Positions 1 to 9,174 of a stretch of 64,000 bases of DNA are shown here, one piece after another. This DNA comes from JAABRE01 sp964413275. Its GTDB lineage: Bacteria; Cyanobacteriota; Cyanobacteriia; Cyanobacteriales; JAABRE01. The translations under genes and the position numbers were made by a program. The stretch covers positions 1-64,000 of the forward strand of contig CAYPSO010000007.1 in NCBI GenBank assembly GCA_964413275.1, in the 5' to 3' direction. Every line of letters starts with the position of its first letter. Within the stretch, counting starts at the first letter, position 1. Under the pieces are notes generated by a model. The model worked only from the letters and a program-made list of their open reading frames with translations, had not been told where the DNA came from and made no database searches.

Positions 1-2855
1 AATACTTGTTGGCGATTATCTTTTGGAGGAGAAATAAGATAAACTCTAATTTGCTTTTTCTCGATATTTCTCTCATAACGTACTGCTTTTAAGCCATATC
101 CAATCTGAGTCAGAAAACGCTTAATTACCATTATTGGAGTGGAATTTTTAGCAATAGTTATGCCCATAATACTTTTTATGTCACTACGATAATTAAGTGC
201 GATCGCACTTATTTCCTGTAAGTTATTATCAGTATTACGTAATTCTCTTGCTAAATTAGACAATAATTGAGGAATCTGTAAAACTTCCATCACTGCAATT
301 GTTGCCCCTAATTGACAAGCATTAAAATCAGGGCCGAAAATACTACCATTCCCTTGAGCAATCAAGTTTTTAGCTACTTTAGCATCCCGTTGCGCTAAAA
401 ATTCCCTTCCCACTGTTAAAAAATAATGTAATCTTATTTGAGAGTACCAACCTCGATCGTCCTGCATTACTAAATCAGGTGTTATCGAAATTTTATAGCG
501 ATTTTGTAACTCAAATTTACGCAAATTTCTTCTCATTTCGCTAGTTTTAAATAACTTTTTTTTGCACAAGTTATATTCTTTTTGACTAATATTATCTGCA
601 TTACAAATTGCTTCACATTCTCGATAATAATTCTCTTCTTGAACTACGGCAATGGCTTCGAGTAGAGGATTTTCTGGTTTATTTATACTTGGTTTTTCTT
701 GAGAAGGAATTAATTGATAACCAGTATTTTGCAAAAGATTATATAGAGATTCACGATAATTTAACATTCCGGCATTAATTCTTACCGCCATGTTTGCCCA
801 ACATAATAAAGATTCTGCTTGAAAACCGGTATCTAAATCATCAATTCCAGCAAAATCTGACTGTTGTAATAAACGAATATTCATTTGAGTAAGACGATTA
901 CCACAGGTTAATAAACTAGGTATAGAAGTTGCTCCATTACCAATAAGATTAAAACCATAATTAGCAACCCATAAATATCTTGGGACGTTATCTCTAATTC
1001 GGGCTAAAATCTGACTAACTGAATTAGGAGCTTGTACACCTTGAGCAATACACCAAACAGAAGTAAAATGACCTTTTAAATCTATACTTACTCCTGTTTC
1101 TATGGAAGGACTTGCTAATACTAAATCATATTTTTTTAGCATCTGATTTAAGTTAGAAATACATCCATAGGCGGGATGATTAGGATCGCTGAGAGATTCT
1201 GAATCAATTCTTAATATTTTTAAGTTAGGAAATTGTTTACTAAAATAAGCTTCTAAAGTTAATGTTCCCCATTTGCTTTTAAGTTTTTGGGCAGATAAAC
1301 AGATAAATGGCCTTCCACCTTCTCTAATATAATCCTCTAAATCTTTGATTAATCTTTTTGGTGTACTTTCATCATAATGATATGCTTTCCAAGCTTTTTC
1401 TACTTCAGGTTGCCAATTATTTTGAATAATATAAGGATCGATTTCTAATCCGGTTAAATTAATTAAATAATCCAAAGATAAATCACTTAAATTGGCATCG
1501 GCAATAAAAATTTGACCGCTACCATTTAAAACATTTCCTAATAATTCTTTAAAAGATTTAAGAATATTAACTCGGTTATCTTTACAGGTACTAGAATTTA
1601 AACCATGCCATAAAACTTGCTCGACTTCATCTATAATTACTAAAGCATTTTGCCAATTTTCTGCTAAAAATTCTGCCTGAGAATAAGGATGTAAAGAATC
1701 AATACATAATCCTAATGCTAAATTATTATCTTGTTTATCAATCTCTGTAATATATTTAATCCCAAAACGCTGACATAGTTGCTCTACTAATTTAATTCTA
1801 TGGCCTATTACTAAAACTGGCTGATTAGCAGCAATTGCTTTTTTGACAATTTGACTTAAAAATTCAGTTTTTCCCGTGCCTTGTGGAGATTTAATACCTA
1901 CTATTTTGGTATTTTCAGGGATTAATATATTTCCTTGAGATAAATAACGATGATTTAATTCTAAATTACTAGTATAAGTTAATTTATATAAAGATTGTGC
2001 TTGCCAAATTTCTAGAGGAATTGCTTTATTATATATTTGATTAAATTGTTCTTTACCTTGACTGGCAATAAAATCATCTACTCCTTTAGCTAATTTACTG
2101 TCCCAAGAAATAACTTTAACTGGACATCCCTTTTTACTTAATAATTTACCAGTTTTTCTAATAGCTGTGTTAACTGCTTTAATAGTATTAGGTTTTTCAT
2201 CTTGGTCAAAAACAAAATAAATTTCTCGCTGATTATTACTTAATATTTCTAATTGAGGAATCAGATAGGATTTGCCACAACGTTTACCCAAACTATCTTT
2301 GGGAGTGCGATAGCCTCCATAAATTCCCGGAAGTGCGATCGCCACATATCCTTGAGTTAATAATGCTCCTGCTTTTTTTGCCCCTTCGGTAATACATAAT
2401 GGTATGCTAGAATGGGCGATAATCCATGGCCAAAAACCCAAATCTGCTTGATGCTCCTGTATATCTGTTGGTAAAATTGGCACATTATAACGTTGAGCAA
2501 TATTCTTCCAAATATGTAAAGGGATTCGTAAGGCAAAAATACCTGCTGTCGCTTTTGGGGGGTGTTCGTATTTAATGGATTTATCCCCATCCTGACGCGG
2601 TTGTAATGGCTTAAAACAACCCCATAAATCTTCATTGCCGGTTAGTATATCAACACCATTACACCACCATCCACCATCCTCTGTATGAGCATATCTTTGT
2701 AGATAAGAGCTAGTTATGCGTCCGTCATTTCTCCGAGGTAACTGCTCCGAGTAAAATAGATATTCTAAAGGATCGTCACCCTGCAAAGAAACTACATTTA
2801 AACGGGTAATTTCTTCATCAACACAACTGTTACTCCATTCTTTGAGATAACTCAT
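1..2855 (-). CDS. CyRepA1-family plasmid-type replication protein, C-terminus beyond the window
   Basis: Reading the minus strand from the ATG at 2855-2853 gives an open frame of 951 codons that runs off the left edge, so the C-terminus is missing. A DUF3854/toprim-like region lies at about residues 150-260, with ITEGAKKAGALL followed by ALPGIYGGYRTP and then YFVFDQDEKP. A helicase-like ATPase follows: Walker A SPQGTGKTEF near residue 325 and Walker B LVIIDEVEQVLWH near residue 407. This toprim-plus-helicase layout matches the cyanobacterial CyRepA1 plasmid replication family, which initiates and helps drive plasmid replication. All recognisable neighbours are chromosomal genes. Family assignment is from recognised motifs; a role at the chromosome origin is inference. 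Confidence 0.85.
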   Translation of the reverse strand, partial: MSYLKEWSNSCVDEEITRLNVVSLQGDDPLEYLFYSEQLPRRNDGRITSSYLQRYAHTEDGGWWCNGVDILTGNEDLWGCFKPLQPRQDGDKSIKYEHPPKATAGIFALRIPLHIWKNIAQRYNVPILPTDIQEHQADLGFWPWIIAHSSIPLCITEGAKKAGALLTQGYVAIALPGIYGGYRTPKDSLGKRCGKSYLIPQLEILSNNQREIYFVFDQDEKPNTIKAVNTAIRKTGKLLSKKGCPVKVISWDSKLAKGVDDFIASQGKEQFNQIYNKAIPLEIWQAQSLYKLTYTSNLELNHRYLSQGNILIPENTKIVGIKSPQGTGKTEFLSQIVKKAIAANQPVLVIGHRIKLVEQLCQRFGIKYITEIDKQDNNLALGLCIDSLHPYSQAEFLAENWQNALVIIDEVEQVLWHGLNSSTCKDNRVNILKSFKELLGNVLNGSGQIFIADANLSDLSLDYLINLTGLEIDPYIIQNNWQPEVEKAWKAYHYDESTPKRLIKDLEDYIREGGRPFICLSAQKLKSKWGTLTLEAYFSKQFPNLKILRIDSESLSDPNHPAYGCISNLNQMLKKYDLVLASPSIETGVSIDLKGHFTSVWCIAQGVQAPNSVSQILARIRDNVPRYLWVANYGFNLIGNGATSIPSLLTCGNRLTQMNIRLLQQSDFAGIDDLDTGFQAESLLCWANMAVRINAGMLNYRESLYNLLQNTGYQLIPSQEKPSINKPENPLLEAIAVVQEENYYRECEAICNADNISQKEYNLCKKKLFKTSEMRRNLRKFELQNRYKISITPDLVMQDDRGWYSQIRLHYFLTVGREFLAQRDAKVAKNLIAQGNGSIFGPDFNACQLGATIAVMEVLQIPQLLSNLARELRNTDNNLQEISAIALNYRSDIKSIMGITIAKNSTPIMVIKRFLTQIGYGLKAVRYERNIEKKQIRVYLISPPKDNRQQV

Positions 2856-3035
2856 ATATTTCTCTTTAAAACCAGATATAGTGTGCGGATTGTTAAGTGT
2901 AAATTAAAATGCACTAGATGTATAGTCGATTATTAAAACAAAATTCAAGAATTCTTAATTGTAGTTCGGCAAACATAGGACTTATAATGTTATTATCAAG
3001 CGGAATTTGTCTTAAAAATATAGGGTAAAATTAAT
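2856..3035. other. divergent intergenic region beside the replication gene; candidate origin or promoter DNA
   Basis: This AT-rich spacer separates the start of the CyRepA1-type gene (minus) from the start of the PilZ gene (plus). It holds the short palindrome AAGAATTCTT near 2947. I see no clear iterons and no DnaA-box cluster. If the initiator works here, an origin could lie in or next to this spacer, but the sequence does not show it directly. Confidence 0.3.
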
Positions 3036-3332
3036 ATGGAAACTACACATAGCGATGTCAGAAAACATCAGCGTTTTAATCATGATATAGGAACAATAGC
3101 AGAATTAGATTTAGAATTAACTGACTCTAATTTTACTAGCTCTGTTTGGGGTTTAGTAATTAATGATTCTTTTAGTGGTTGTGCTATGGTTATTGCTACT
3201 AATGAGATTTTAACCCCTAATCAAAATTGTTCGGTAAAATTTCCAACTCTTCATCCATTTCCGGCAAGAATTATTTGGGTAACAAGTTTAGATACAAATG
3301 TCTTAAAAATAGGAATTGAATATATTGATTAA
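3036..3332 (+). CDS. PilZ-domain protein, probable cyclic di-GMP receptor
   Basis: A 98-residue protein made of a single PilZ-like domain. The N-terminal RxxxR motif is present as RKHQR (residues 9-13). The second ligand motif, (D/N)xSxxG, is NDSFSG at 43-48. The C-terminus, KIGIEYID, is typical of the last PilZ strand. PilZ domains bind cyclic di-GMP and pass the signal to partner proteins; with no attached output domain this one probably acts on an unknown partner. It is transcribed divergently from the replication gene and followed by a hairpin. Confidence 0.8.
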   Translation: METTHSDVRKHQRFNHDIGTIAELDLELTDSNFTSSVWGLVINDSFSGCAMVIATNEILTPNQNCSVKFPTLHPFPARIIWVTSLDTNVLKIGIEYID

Positions 3333-3340
3333 GCTAATTT

Positions 3341-3371
3341 TTTCATAGTAATTTTTTTTAAAACTATGAAA
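3341..3371 (+). terminator. hairpin after the PilZ gene
   Basis: Inverted arms TTTCATAGT (3341-3349) and ACTATGAAA (3363-3371) with a T-rich loop lie 9 bases after the stop codon. There is no T-tract after the right arm, so terminator function is only probable. Confidence 0.45.
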
Positions 3372-3419
3372 TCATGGATTTAGAAAATAAAATTGCTAAG
3401 TACCGCGCGCAAAATTAAT

Positions 3420-3489
3420 GGTAGGGTGGGCAATGTTTACCACTCGTCTGAAGCTCTTATAAAGAGATTATTATAAGCATTGCCCACCA
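3420..3489. repeat. MITE-like element with GGTGGGCAATG inverted ends
   Basis: The left end GGTGGGCAATG (3425-3435) is repeated exactly inverted as CATTGCCCACC (3478-3488), about 50 bases apart. The same ends recur near 24181, 29086, 35102 and 41279. This is a short non-coding dispersed repeat, seen here between a PilZ gene and a convergent TRAP gene. Confidence 0.75.
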
Positions 3490-3558
3490 AAAGATTTTTG
3501 TGTAATTAATTTTGTGTGACTACTTAAGAAACTAAATCAAAAAACCCACCCTAATTCA

Positions 3559-4662
3559 TTAATTCTCAGAGACAAAATTAGCGTAACTTAACTCATTAAT
3601 GGTATTCCATTGAGTTACTTGTTTCCTAAATTTATCCCAATTATCAAATATTTCCTTAAAACCTGTATCCTGACTCGCATTTTCTTGATATAGTTCAAAA
3701 GAAATTTTCCGTGCTGCTGTTAAAATTTCTTGAGAATAAGGCTTAAATTTTGTTCCCCCTGCCAGTAATCTTTGTAAAGCTTCCCGATTTAAAGCATCAT
3801 ATTGAGCTAACATATTTAAGTTAGCTTCCATAGCCGAGGTTTTAACAATTTCTTGATATTCTTTCGGTAGTTTTTCCCATGCAGATTTATTAATTTGTAT
3901 CTCTAAAGTTGCCCCTGGTTCCCACCAACCCGGATAATAATAATAGGGTGCAGCTTTATTTAAGCCTAATTTTTCATCATCATAAGGGCCAACCCATTCT
4001 GCCGCATCAATTGCTCCCCTATCCAAAGCTAAGAAAATTTCACCTCCGGGTAATACCTGCACATTTACCCCTAATGCTCCCATGACTTTCCCTCCTAGCC
4101 CCGGAATACGCATTTTTAAGCCGTTTAAGTCTCCTACTGAGTTAATTTCTCGCTTAAACCAACCTCCCATTTGCGCCCCTGTATTACCCGCCGGAAAGTT
4201 AATCACATTGAAGTCTGAGTAAATTTTGTGCATTGCATTGATACCACCACCATGATAAAACCAAGCATTTTGTTGTTGGGCGTTAAAACCAAAGGGCATA
4301 GCTGTACCAAAACCTAAAGCGGGATTTTTGCCTACATAATAATAACTGGCAGTATGGCCGCATTCTACTGTACCATTCTGCACGGCATCTAATACTTCTA
4401 ATCCGGGGACAATTTCTCCGGCTGCATAGGGTGTAATCTCAAAACGTCCGTTGGTCATTGCTTTAACACGGTTACAGACGGTTTGAGCTCCGCCGAAAAT
4501 AGTTTCTAAGGATTTTGGCCAACTTGTCACCATTTTCCATTTAACGTTGGGTAAATCGTTGGCTTGTACGCTAGGACTATTACTTGTTTGACCACAGGCT
4601 GTTACAATGGCGGCAGTGCTGGCACTAACTCCTATATTGGTAATAAAGTTTCTTCTTTTCAT
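3559..4662 (-). CDS. TRAP transporter substrate-binding lipoprotein (DctP/TakP type)
   Basis: A 367-residue periplasmic binding protein. The N-terminus has a twin-arginine start (MKRRNF) and a lipobox VTAC with Cys at 23, so it is probably exported folded and anchored as a lipoprotein. Family hallmarks are WKMVTSWPKS near residue 42 and an AAEWVGPYDD segment in the ligand-binding half. TRAP binding proteins deliver organic acids or amino acids to a DctQM membrane pair. No membrane subunit is nearby, so its partner must be elsewhere. The length is normal for the family. The substrate cannot be read from sequence; alpha-keto acids are one known choice for the TakP subgroup. Confidence 0.85.
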   Translation of the reverse strand: MKRRNFITNIGVSASTAAIVTACGQTSNSPSVQANDLPNVKWKMVTSWPKSLETIFGGAQTVCNRVKAMTNGRFEITPYAAGEIVPGLEVLDAVQNGTVECGHTASYYYVGKNPALGFGTAMPFGFNAQQQNAWFYHGGGINAMHKIYSDFNVINFPAGNTGAQMGGWFKREINSVGDLNGLKMRIPGLGGKVMGALGVNVQVLPGGEIFLALDRGAIDAAEWVGPYDDEKLGLNKAAPYYYYPGWWEPGATLEIQINKSAWEKLPKEYQEIVKTSAMEANLNMLAQYDALNREALQRLLAGGTKFKPYSQEILTAARKISFELYQENASQDTGFKEIFDNWDKFRKQVTQWNTINELSYANFVSEN

Positions 4663-4768
4663 TTATTTATTAATTATTTTTTGTTAACAGATAATATATA
4701 GCAATTTTCTTAAATTTGTATGTTAATAATAATTAAACTGATTTACCAATGTTTAATTTAAAATAAAT

Positions 4769-5635
4769 ATGACTTGGTTATTATTCGCTAGTTTGACTGC
4801 TTTTTTTGAATCTATTAAAGATGTTACCAGTAAACATAGTTTAAAAAATGTTAATGAATATGTTGTCACTTGGTGTATTTTTGCTTTTAGTCTTTTTTTA
4901 TTATTACCTTTATTATTAATTATTAAAATTCCTCAATTAAATCAGGAGTTTTTTTTAGCTTTAGTTAGTGGAGGTTTTATTAATGCGATCGCATTTAGTC
5001 TTTATACTAAGGCAATTAATTTATCTGACTTATCTCTTACTGTTCCTTTGGTAAGTTGTACGCCTTTATTTTTACTAATTACTTCTCCTTTGATTGTTAA
5101 TGAATATCCTAGTTTTTCTGATGTAATTGGTATTTTTTTAATTGTTACTGGTGCTTATTTTCTTAATTTAAAAACTAAAAACAAAAATTATTTTGCTCCT
5201 ATTCGAGCTTTATTAACTAATAGGGGTTCTCAATTAATGTTAGGTGTAGCTTTCTTGTGGAGTTTTACTGCTAATATAGATAAGGTGGGTGTGCAAAATT
5301 CTTCTACTACTTTTTGGGCAATATCTAATTATTTTTTTATTGCTTTATTGCTTTTTCCCCTTGCCATTTATCAATCTCAAGGTAAGTTTATTGCACAAAT
5401 TAAAAGTAATTTTTTTGTTCTTCTTACTCTCGGATTATCCCAAGGTTTCGTTGTATTATTTCAAATGAAAGCCATTGAAATAGCTTTAGTTTCTCAAGTA
5501 ATTTCTGTAAAAAGAATGAGCACCTTACTTAGTGTATTTTGGGGATATTTATTATTTAAAGAAAATAATATAAAATCTCGTCTAATTGGTGCAGCGATTA
5601 TGATTTTAGGTGTAGTTTTTATTAGTTTATTATAA
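4769..5635 (+). CDS. EamA/DMT-superfamily membrane transporter
   Basis: A 288-residue, very hydrophobic protein with about ten predicted membrane spans, arranged as two EamA halves of about 140 residues split by a basic loop (LKTKNKN). The repeat architecture is that of drug/metabolite transporters. It starts divergently from the TRAP protein, about 106 bases away, and converges on the small gene at 5699. The substrate is unknown; the family includes exporters of metabolites and amino acids. Confidence 0.8.
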   Translation: MTWLLFASLTAFFESIKDVTSKHSLKNVNEYVVTWCIFAFSLFLLLPLLLIIKIPQLNQEFFLALVSGGFINAIAFSLYTKAINLSDLSLTVPLVSCTPLFLLITSPLIVNEYPSFSDVIGIFLIVTGAYFLNLKTKNKNYFAPIRALLTNRGSQLMLGVAFLWSFTANIDKVGVQNSSTTFWAISNYFFIALLLFPLAIYQSQGKFIAQIKSNFFVLLTLGLSQGFVVLFQMKAIEIALVSQVISVKRMSTLLSVFWGYLLFKENNIKSRLIGAAIMILGVVFISLL

Positions 5636-5650
5636 AAATTACATAATTTT

Positions 5651-5689
5651 GTCATTGGTTAAAGTTCATAAAAGACAATAACCAATGAC
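5651..5689. terminator. bidirectional terminator between convergent genes
   Basis: A perfect 11-base inverted repeat, GTCATTGGTTA (5651-5661) and TAACCAATGAC (5679-5689), fills the gap between the stop of the transporter and the stop of the small minus-strand gene. Confidence 0.65.
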
Positions 5690-5698
5690 GAATGACTT

Positions 5699-6079
5699 TT
5701 ATTTCTTAATATCTTTAGCCATATTACGGAACATATCCATACTACTATCAGCACGACGACGCTGACTATCAGTATTTGCTGAAGTTTCAGATGTAGATGC
5801 CTTATTATCAGCAGGTTTACTCATAGAAGTTTCATTGCCCTTACTAATTTTTTGTTCTGTTGCGGATACTTCTGAAATTAATTCTGCACCTTTACTAGCA
5901 CCCTTGAGTTTAGGAAATGTTCTTCTAATTATATTTTTTTTACGCATATATTCCACGTTTCCCAAAGTTTCAGCTTCATCAGGATTGAGGAAAAATGCTT
6001 CTTTTTGTTCTGTGTCACCTAAATTATTATCAGGTTCATCTACGTACTTGTTTTTTTTACCAAAGCCAAATAATCCCAT
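5699..6079 (-). CDS. small conserved cyanobacterial protein with basic C-terminal tail
   Basis: A 126-residue soluble protein of unknown function. I start it at the ATG at 6079 because GGGAG lies a short way upstream; the TTG just before it is a poorer choice. It begins MGLFGFGKK, has a compact middle segment around FLNPDEAETLGN and RRTFPK, a Ser/Thr/Ala-rich linker, and ends MDMFRNMAKDIKK. The 15479-15931 protein has the same plan: an FGGKK start, a low-complexity linker and a DPFKNMASQMKK tail. The shared tail suggests a common binding partner, which is inference. Confidence 0.6.
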   Translation of the reverse strand: MGLFGFGKKNKYVDEPDNNLGDTEQKEAFFLNPDEAETLGNVEYMRKKNIIRRTFPKLKGASKGAELISEVSATEQKISKGNETSMSKPADNKASTSETSANTDSQRRRADSSMDMFRNMAKDIKK

Positions 6080-6678
6080 CAATCTAGTCTCCCTATGTTC
6101 AGTTGATATTATTGCGATATATTACATATTATCAAATTTTATGAATAAAATCGTAATAAAATGAAAAATTATGCTACTAAATTTTGTCTCAAGAAAAAAA
6201 ATTTACAGCAATTTTCAGATGAATTCACCTCAAAGCAATATCTTTAAACCCCATCCCACTGAATTCTTTAAGGCTGTATTGATAAAAAAAGCAGTAAAAA
6301 AATTAGATTTCATGATAAGTTTTATTAATTAATCATTGATAACTATTTGAGATTTTTTTGTATCATATAATACGGAAATTTTATAAAAATTCAATAGTGA
6401 AGAATTTTATAATCAAGTGCCTTCAAATACCTAATTTTTGGTTAATCGAAGACAATATGTTAAAGAATTTAAAGTTCTGTTACCTTTTGTCTTCTACTTT
6501 GATCTCTCTAAGGTAAACTAACCCTATAATTGCTCAAAATTGTATAAAACAATCTGGGCTTAACCCCCTGTTACTAGAAATAGTAACAATGTCATTATCT
6601 ATTAGACTAACAGTAATGTTAAGTCTGTTCGATAAGTCCAATTTATTAGAAGAACACGACTTGTAGGAGAATATATCA
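6080..6678. promoter_or_regulatory. long psaC upstream region
   Basis: About 600 bases without a gene. A hairpin GTTACT/AGTAAC lies near 6570-6586. A possible Shine-Dalgarno sequence, TAGGAG, sits at about 6664, just before the psaC start. Long untranslated leaders are common for photosystem genes; the exact promoter cannot be fixed by eye. Confidence 0.4.
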
Positions 6679-6924
6679 ATGTCTCATAGCGTTAAAATTT
6701 ACGATACTTGTATTGGTTGTACTCAGTGTGTGCGTGCTTGTCCTCTAGATGTACTAGAAATGGTACCCTGGGATGGCTGTAAAGCCGGTCAAATTGCCTC
6801 TTCTCCTCGTACAGAAGACTGTGTAGGTTGTAAGCGCTGTGAAACCGCTTGTCCTACTGATTTCCTAAGTATCAGAGTTTATCTGGGCGCTGAAACTACT
6901 CGTAGTATGGGTCTAGCCTATTAA
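6679..6924 (+). CDS. psaC: photosystem I subunit VII, PsaC
   Basis: The 81-residue protein is the standard PsaC length. It carries the two 4Fe-4S motifs of terminal acceptors FA and FB: CxxCxxCxxxCP at Cys 11, 14, 17 and 21, and Cys 48, 51, 54 and 58. PsaC sits on the stromal/cytoplasmic face of photosystem I and passes electrons to ferredoxin or flavodoxin. It is monocistronic: a long leader lies upstream and a strong terminator 21 bases downstream. Sequence conservation leaves no real alternative. Confidence 0.99.
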   Translation: MSHSVKIYDTCIGCTQCVRACPLDVLEMVPWDGCKAGQIASSPRTEDCVGCKRCETACPTDFLSIRVYLGAETTRSMGLAY

Positions 6925-6944
6925 AAAACACCAAAAAAAACAGC

Positions 6945-6971
6945 AGAGGAGACAATTTGTCTCCTCTTTTT
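6945..6971 (+). terminator. rho-independent terminator of psaC
   Basis: Perfect arms AGAGGAGACA (6945-6954) and TGTCTCCTCT (6958-6967) run straight into a T-tract. This is the clearest intrinsic terminator in the window. Confidence 0.9.
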
Positions 6972-7007
6972 AATGTTTATTGATTCAGCTTTTTAAATTA
7001 AATTTAG

Positions 7008-7130
7008 CGATTTCTCAATACCGACAGGACATCAAAACTCAAAATTTCTCGTGCTGATGTTGCTGACTTCATATTGAAGCAACTGGCAGATGATTCGTAT
7101 ATTCACAAAACACCAAGTGTGTCGTATTAA
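7008..7130 (+). pseudogene. C-terminal relic of an NAD(P)-binding (NmrA/SDR-like) oxidoreductase
   Basis: After an in-frame TAG at 7005 the frame reads through ISRADVADFILKQLADD and ends HKTPSVSY before the TAA at 7128. This is the conserved C-terminus of atypical short-chain dehydrogenases of the NAD(P)H-binding family, in which the ADVADF segment is a hallmark. Everything N-terminal is missing, so it is a gene remnant. It stands 33 bases before the DUF1772 gene and may be what is left of a two-gene acquired operon. Confidence 0.65.
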
Positions 7131-7163
7131 ATTTCAAACTGAGGTTAATTTGCAGGAGGTTTA

Positions 7164-7646
7164 ATGGCAAATATTCACAACTTGCGCTTTTCTCTAATGC
7201 TTTTTACAGCGATTGGCAGTGCTTTGACTGCTGGCATATTCTTCGCTTTTTCAACCTTTGTGATGAAGGCTTTGGCTCAACAACCAATTGCACAGGGCAT
7301 TGCCACTATGCAATCCATCAATATTACGGTAATCAATCCATGGTTTATGGCGGCCTTTTTTGGACCGGCTGTGGTTTGTATCTTGCTGACTATTTCCTTA
7401 CTGCTTCAGTGGCATCAACCAGGTTTTATCTATTGGCTGGCAGGTAGTTTGCTCTACCTTATTGGCACAATCGGTGTGACGTTGTTCTGCAATGTGCCTC
7501 TTAATGATGCCCTCGCGATTGTTAGACCAGACAGTGCTGAAGGCACAGCACTATGGACGAGATACCTAAATGATTGGACATTTTGGAATCACGTTCGGAC
7601 TGTCGCCGCAGTTTTGGCAGCAGCACTATTTACAATCTCAATTTGA
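7164..7646 (+). CDS. DUF1772 (anthrone oxygenase-like) membrane protein
   Basis: A 160-residue protein with four hydrophobic segments, typical of DUF1772: the first span at about 10-32 (AIGSALTAGIFFAFSTF), the second around 58-80, and two more after it. A canonical AGGAGG ribosome-binding site precedes the ATG. The conserved late motif WTFWNHVRT is present. The base composition is visibly richer in G+C than neighbouring genes, and a dehydrogenase relic lies just upstream. Both point to lateral transfer. DUF1772 proteins include fungal anthrone oxygenases, but the bacterial substrate is unknown. Confidence 0.8.
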   Translation: MANIHNLRFSLMLFTAIGSALTAGIFFAFSTFVMKALAQQPIAQGIATMQSINITVINPWFMAAFFGPAVVCILLTISLLLQWHQPGFIYWLAGSLLYLIGTIGVTLFCNVPLNDALAIVRPDSAEGTALWTRYLNDWTFWNHVRTVAAVLAAALFTISI

Positions 7647-7835
7647 GTGAGGGTCACAAGTTCTAAAGGTCGGGACTATTTCAACGCAATAGCCATTTTG
7701 GGCTAGAGCCTCCTGTGCAACATTCCGCACAAACGAGTCTTTAATTCTAATTTGCATAATTTGGACATCGCCATCCGCTTCGGTAATTAAGATTAGTTCA
7801 TAAATATATAATGCTACGGGAATATATTCTTGAGA
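7638..7835 (-). pseudogene. 5'-truncated open frame, probable gene fragment
   Basis: The minus strand is open for 65 codons between a stop at 7838-7836 and the TGA at 7640-7638. It contains EYIPVALYIYELILITEADG and, further on, IKDSFVRNVAQEALAQNGY and CVEIVPTFRTCD. The peptide looks coding in composition, but the only ATG is internal (the M of VQIMQIR). I do not recognise the family. It overlaps the 3' end of the DUF1772 gene by 9 bases. Confidence 0.35.
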
Positions 7836-7881
7836 TTATGTAGATAGTATAGATGCTAATTCTCTACAGGGTTTTAGGTGA

Positions 7882-9022
7882 AGCACATTTAGTTTTTATT
7901 ATTTATTTGGGGCTTTAGGTAATGATACTCTTAATGGTTTAGGTGGTAATGATGCTTTATTTGGCGATGCAGGAAACGATCGTTTAGAAGGCGGATTAGG
8001 TGTAAATCAACTCTATGGTGGTGCTGGAAAAGATGTGGCTATTTTTTCTGGTAATTTTGACCAATATGATATTTCAATTGAGGATAATGCCATCAAAGTT
8101 CAAAAAGGGAGCAATATTGATTTTCTTTATGACATTGAAAAACTCCAATTTGCTGACTCTAATAAGGTTGTAGATAAGTTATTGACTTTAAAAACCCCAA
8201 CTAATGCTACTTTAACTGCTAATCTTAAAAATTTAATCCTTACTGGTAAAGATAATATCAACGGTACAGGTAATAAGCTCGATAACACTATTAGAGGTAA
8301 TAAGGGTAATAACATCCTCAAAGGATTAGCTGGTAACGATAATCTGAAATCTGATTGGCAACCAAGGCAAAGATGTCCTTAATGGCGGTAAGGGTAATGA
8401 TAACCTCACAGGGGGAGGTGGCAATGATACTTATATCGTTGATAATAATGGCGATCAAATTACAGAAACTAAACGTAGTGGTTTAGATCGAGTCAAAGCA
8501 CAAATTTCCTATACTCTTCCCAATAATATTGAGAAGCTAATTCTCACCGGAAAACGAAATCTCAATGGTAGAGGCAATGGATTAAATAATACGATCAAAG
8601 GCAACCAAGGCAACAACAAACTTAATGGAAAAGGTGGTAAAGACATTCTTACCGGTGGTAAAGGAAATGACGACCTCACGGGGGGTAAAAAAAATGATAT
8701 TCTAACCGGAGGTGCTGGCAAAGATGACTTTATTTTTCTCAGTTCTAAAGAAGGAGTAGATGTTATTCGTGATTTTTCTACTGTCGATGATATTATTAAG
8801 CTAAAAGCATCAGGTTTTGGTCTTAGTTCAAGAGGTATAATTCCTAAAAATCAATTTGTAAGAGGTAGTCAAGCCAAAGACCGTAACGACTATTTTATTT
8901 ACGATCGCACCACTGGTATTTTATCCTTTGATCGAGACGGAAATGGAAGCTTAGACCCTTTATCTTTAGTTATGTTAAATAATATGCCTGAGTTAACTAA
9001 TACAAATTTGATATTGTTTTAA
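7882..9022 (+). pseudogene. frameshifted RTX / hemolysin-type calcium-binding repeat gene
   Basis: Glycine- and aspartate-rich nonapeptides of the GGxGxDxLx type (for example GNDTLNGLGGNDALFGDAGN) start right after a stop at 7879, with no usable start codon. The first frame ends at 8382. Around 8345 homology moves to the +1 frame and continues as GKGNDNLTGGGGNDTYIVD, with more repeats and the typical RTX end (FIYDRTTGILSFDRDGNG) to a TAA at 9020-9022. The intact family member would be a secreted calcium-binding protein exported by a type I system. Here both the 5' end and the reading frame are broken, so it is decaying. A sequencing error could explain the frameshift but not the missing 5' end. 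Confidence 0.8.
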
Positions 9023-9174
9023 TCGCTTTCCCGACATCTTGGGGCAAACTATTCAACTGAATTTGATATAATTCCTAATCCCTTAATTGTTAAGTTTTAT
9101 AACTTTTTCGGGAACACACAAGGTTCAGATTGAATCTTAATATATACGTAAGTGTGTGTGTGAGGAGTAATGCT

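Noticed and set aside
2357..2635. 92-codon minus-strand open frame
   Set aside because: It lies in another frame of the CyRepA1 gene on the same strand and has no family-like composition.
5835..6164. 109-codon plus-strand frame
   Set aside because: It is antisense to the small conserved gene at 5699-6079.
8127..8721. two leucine/proline-rich minus-strand frames
   Set aside because: They are the mirror of Gly/Asp RTX repeats, which give such frames by composition.
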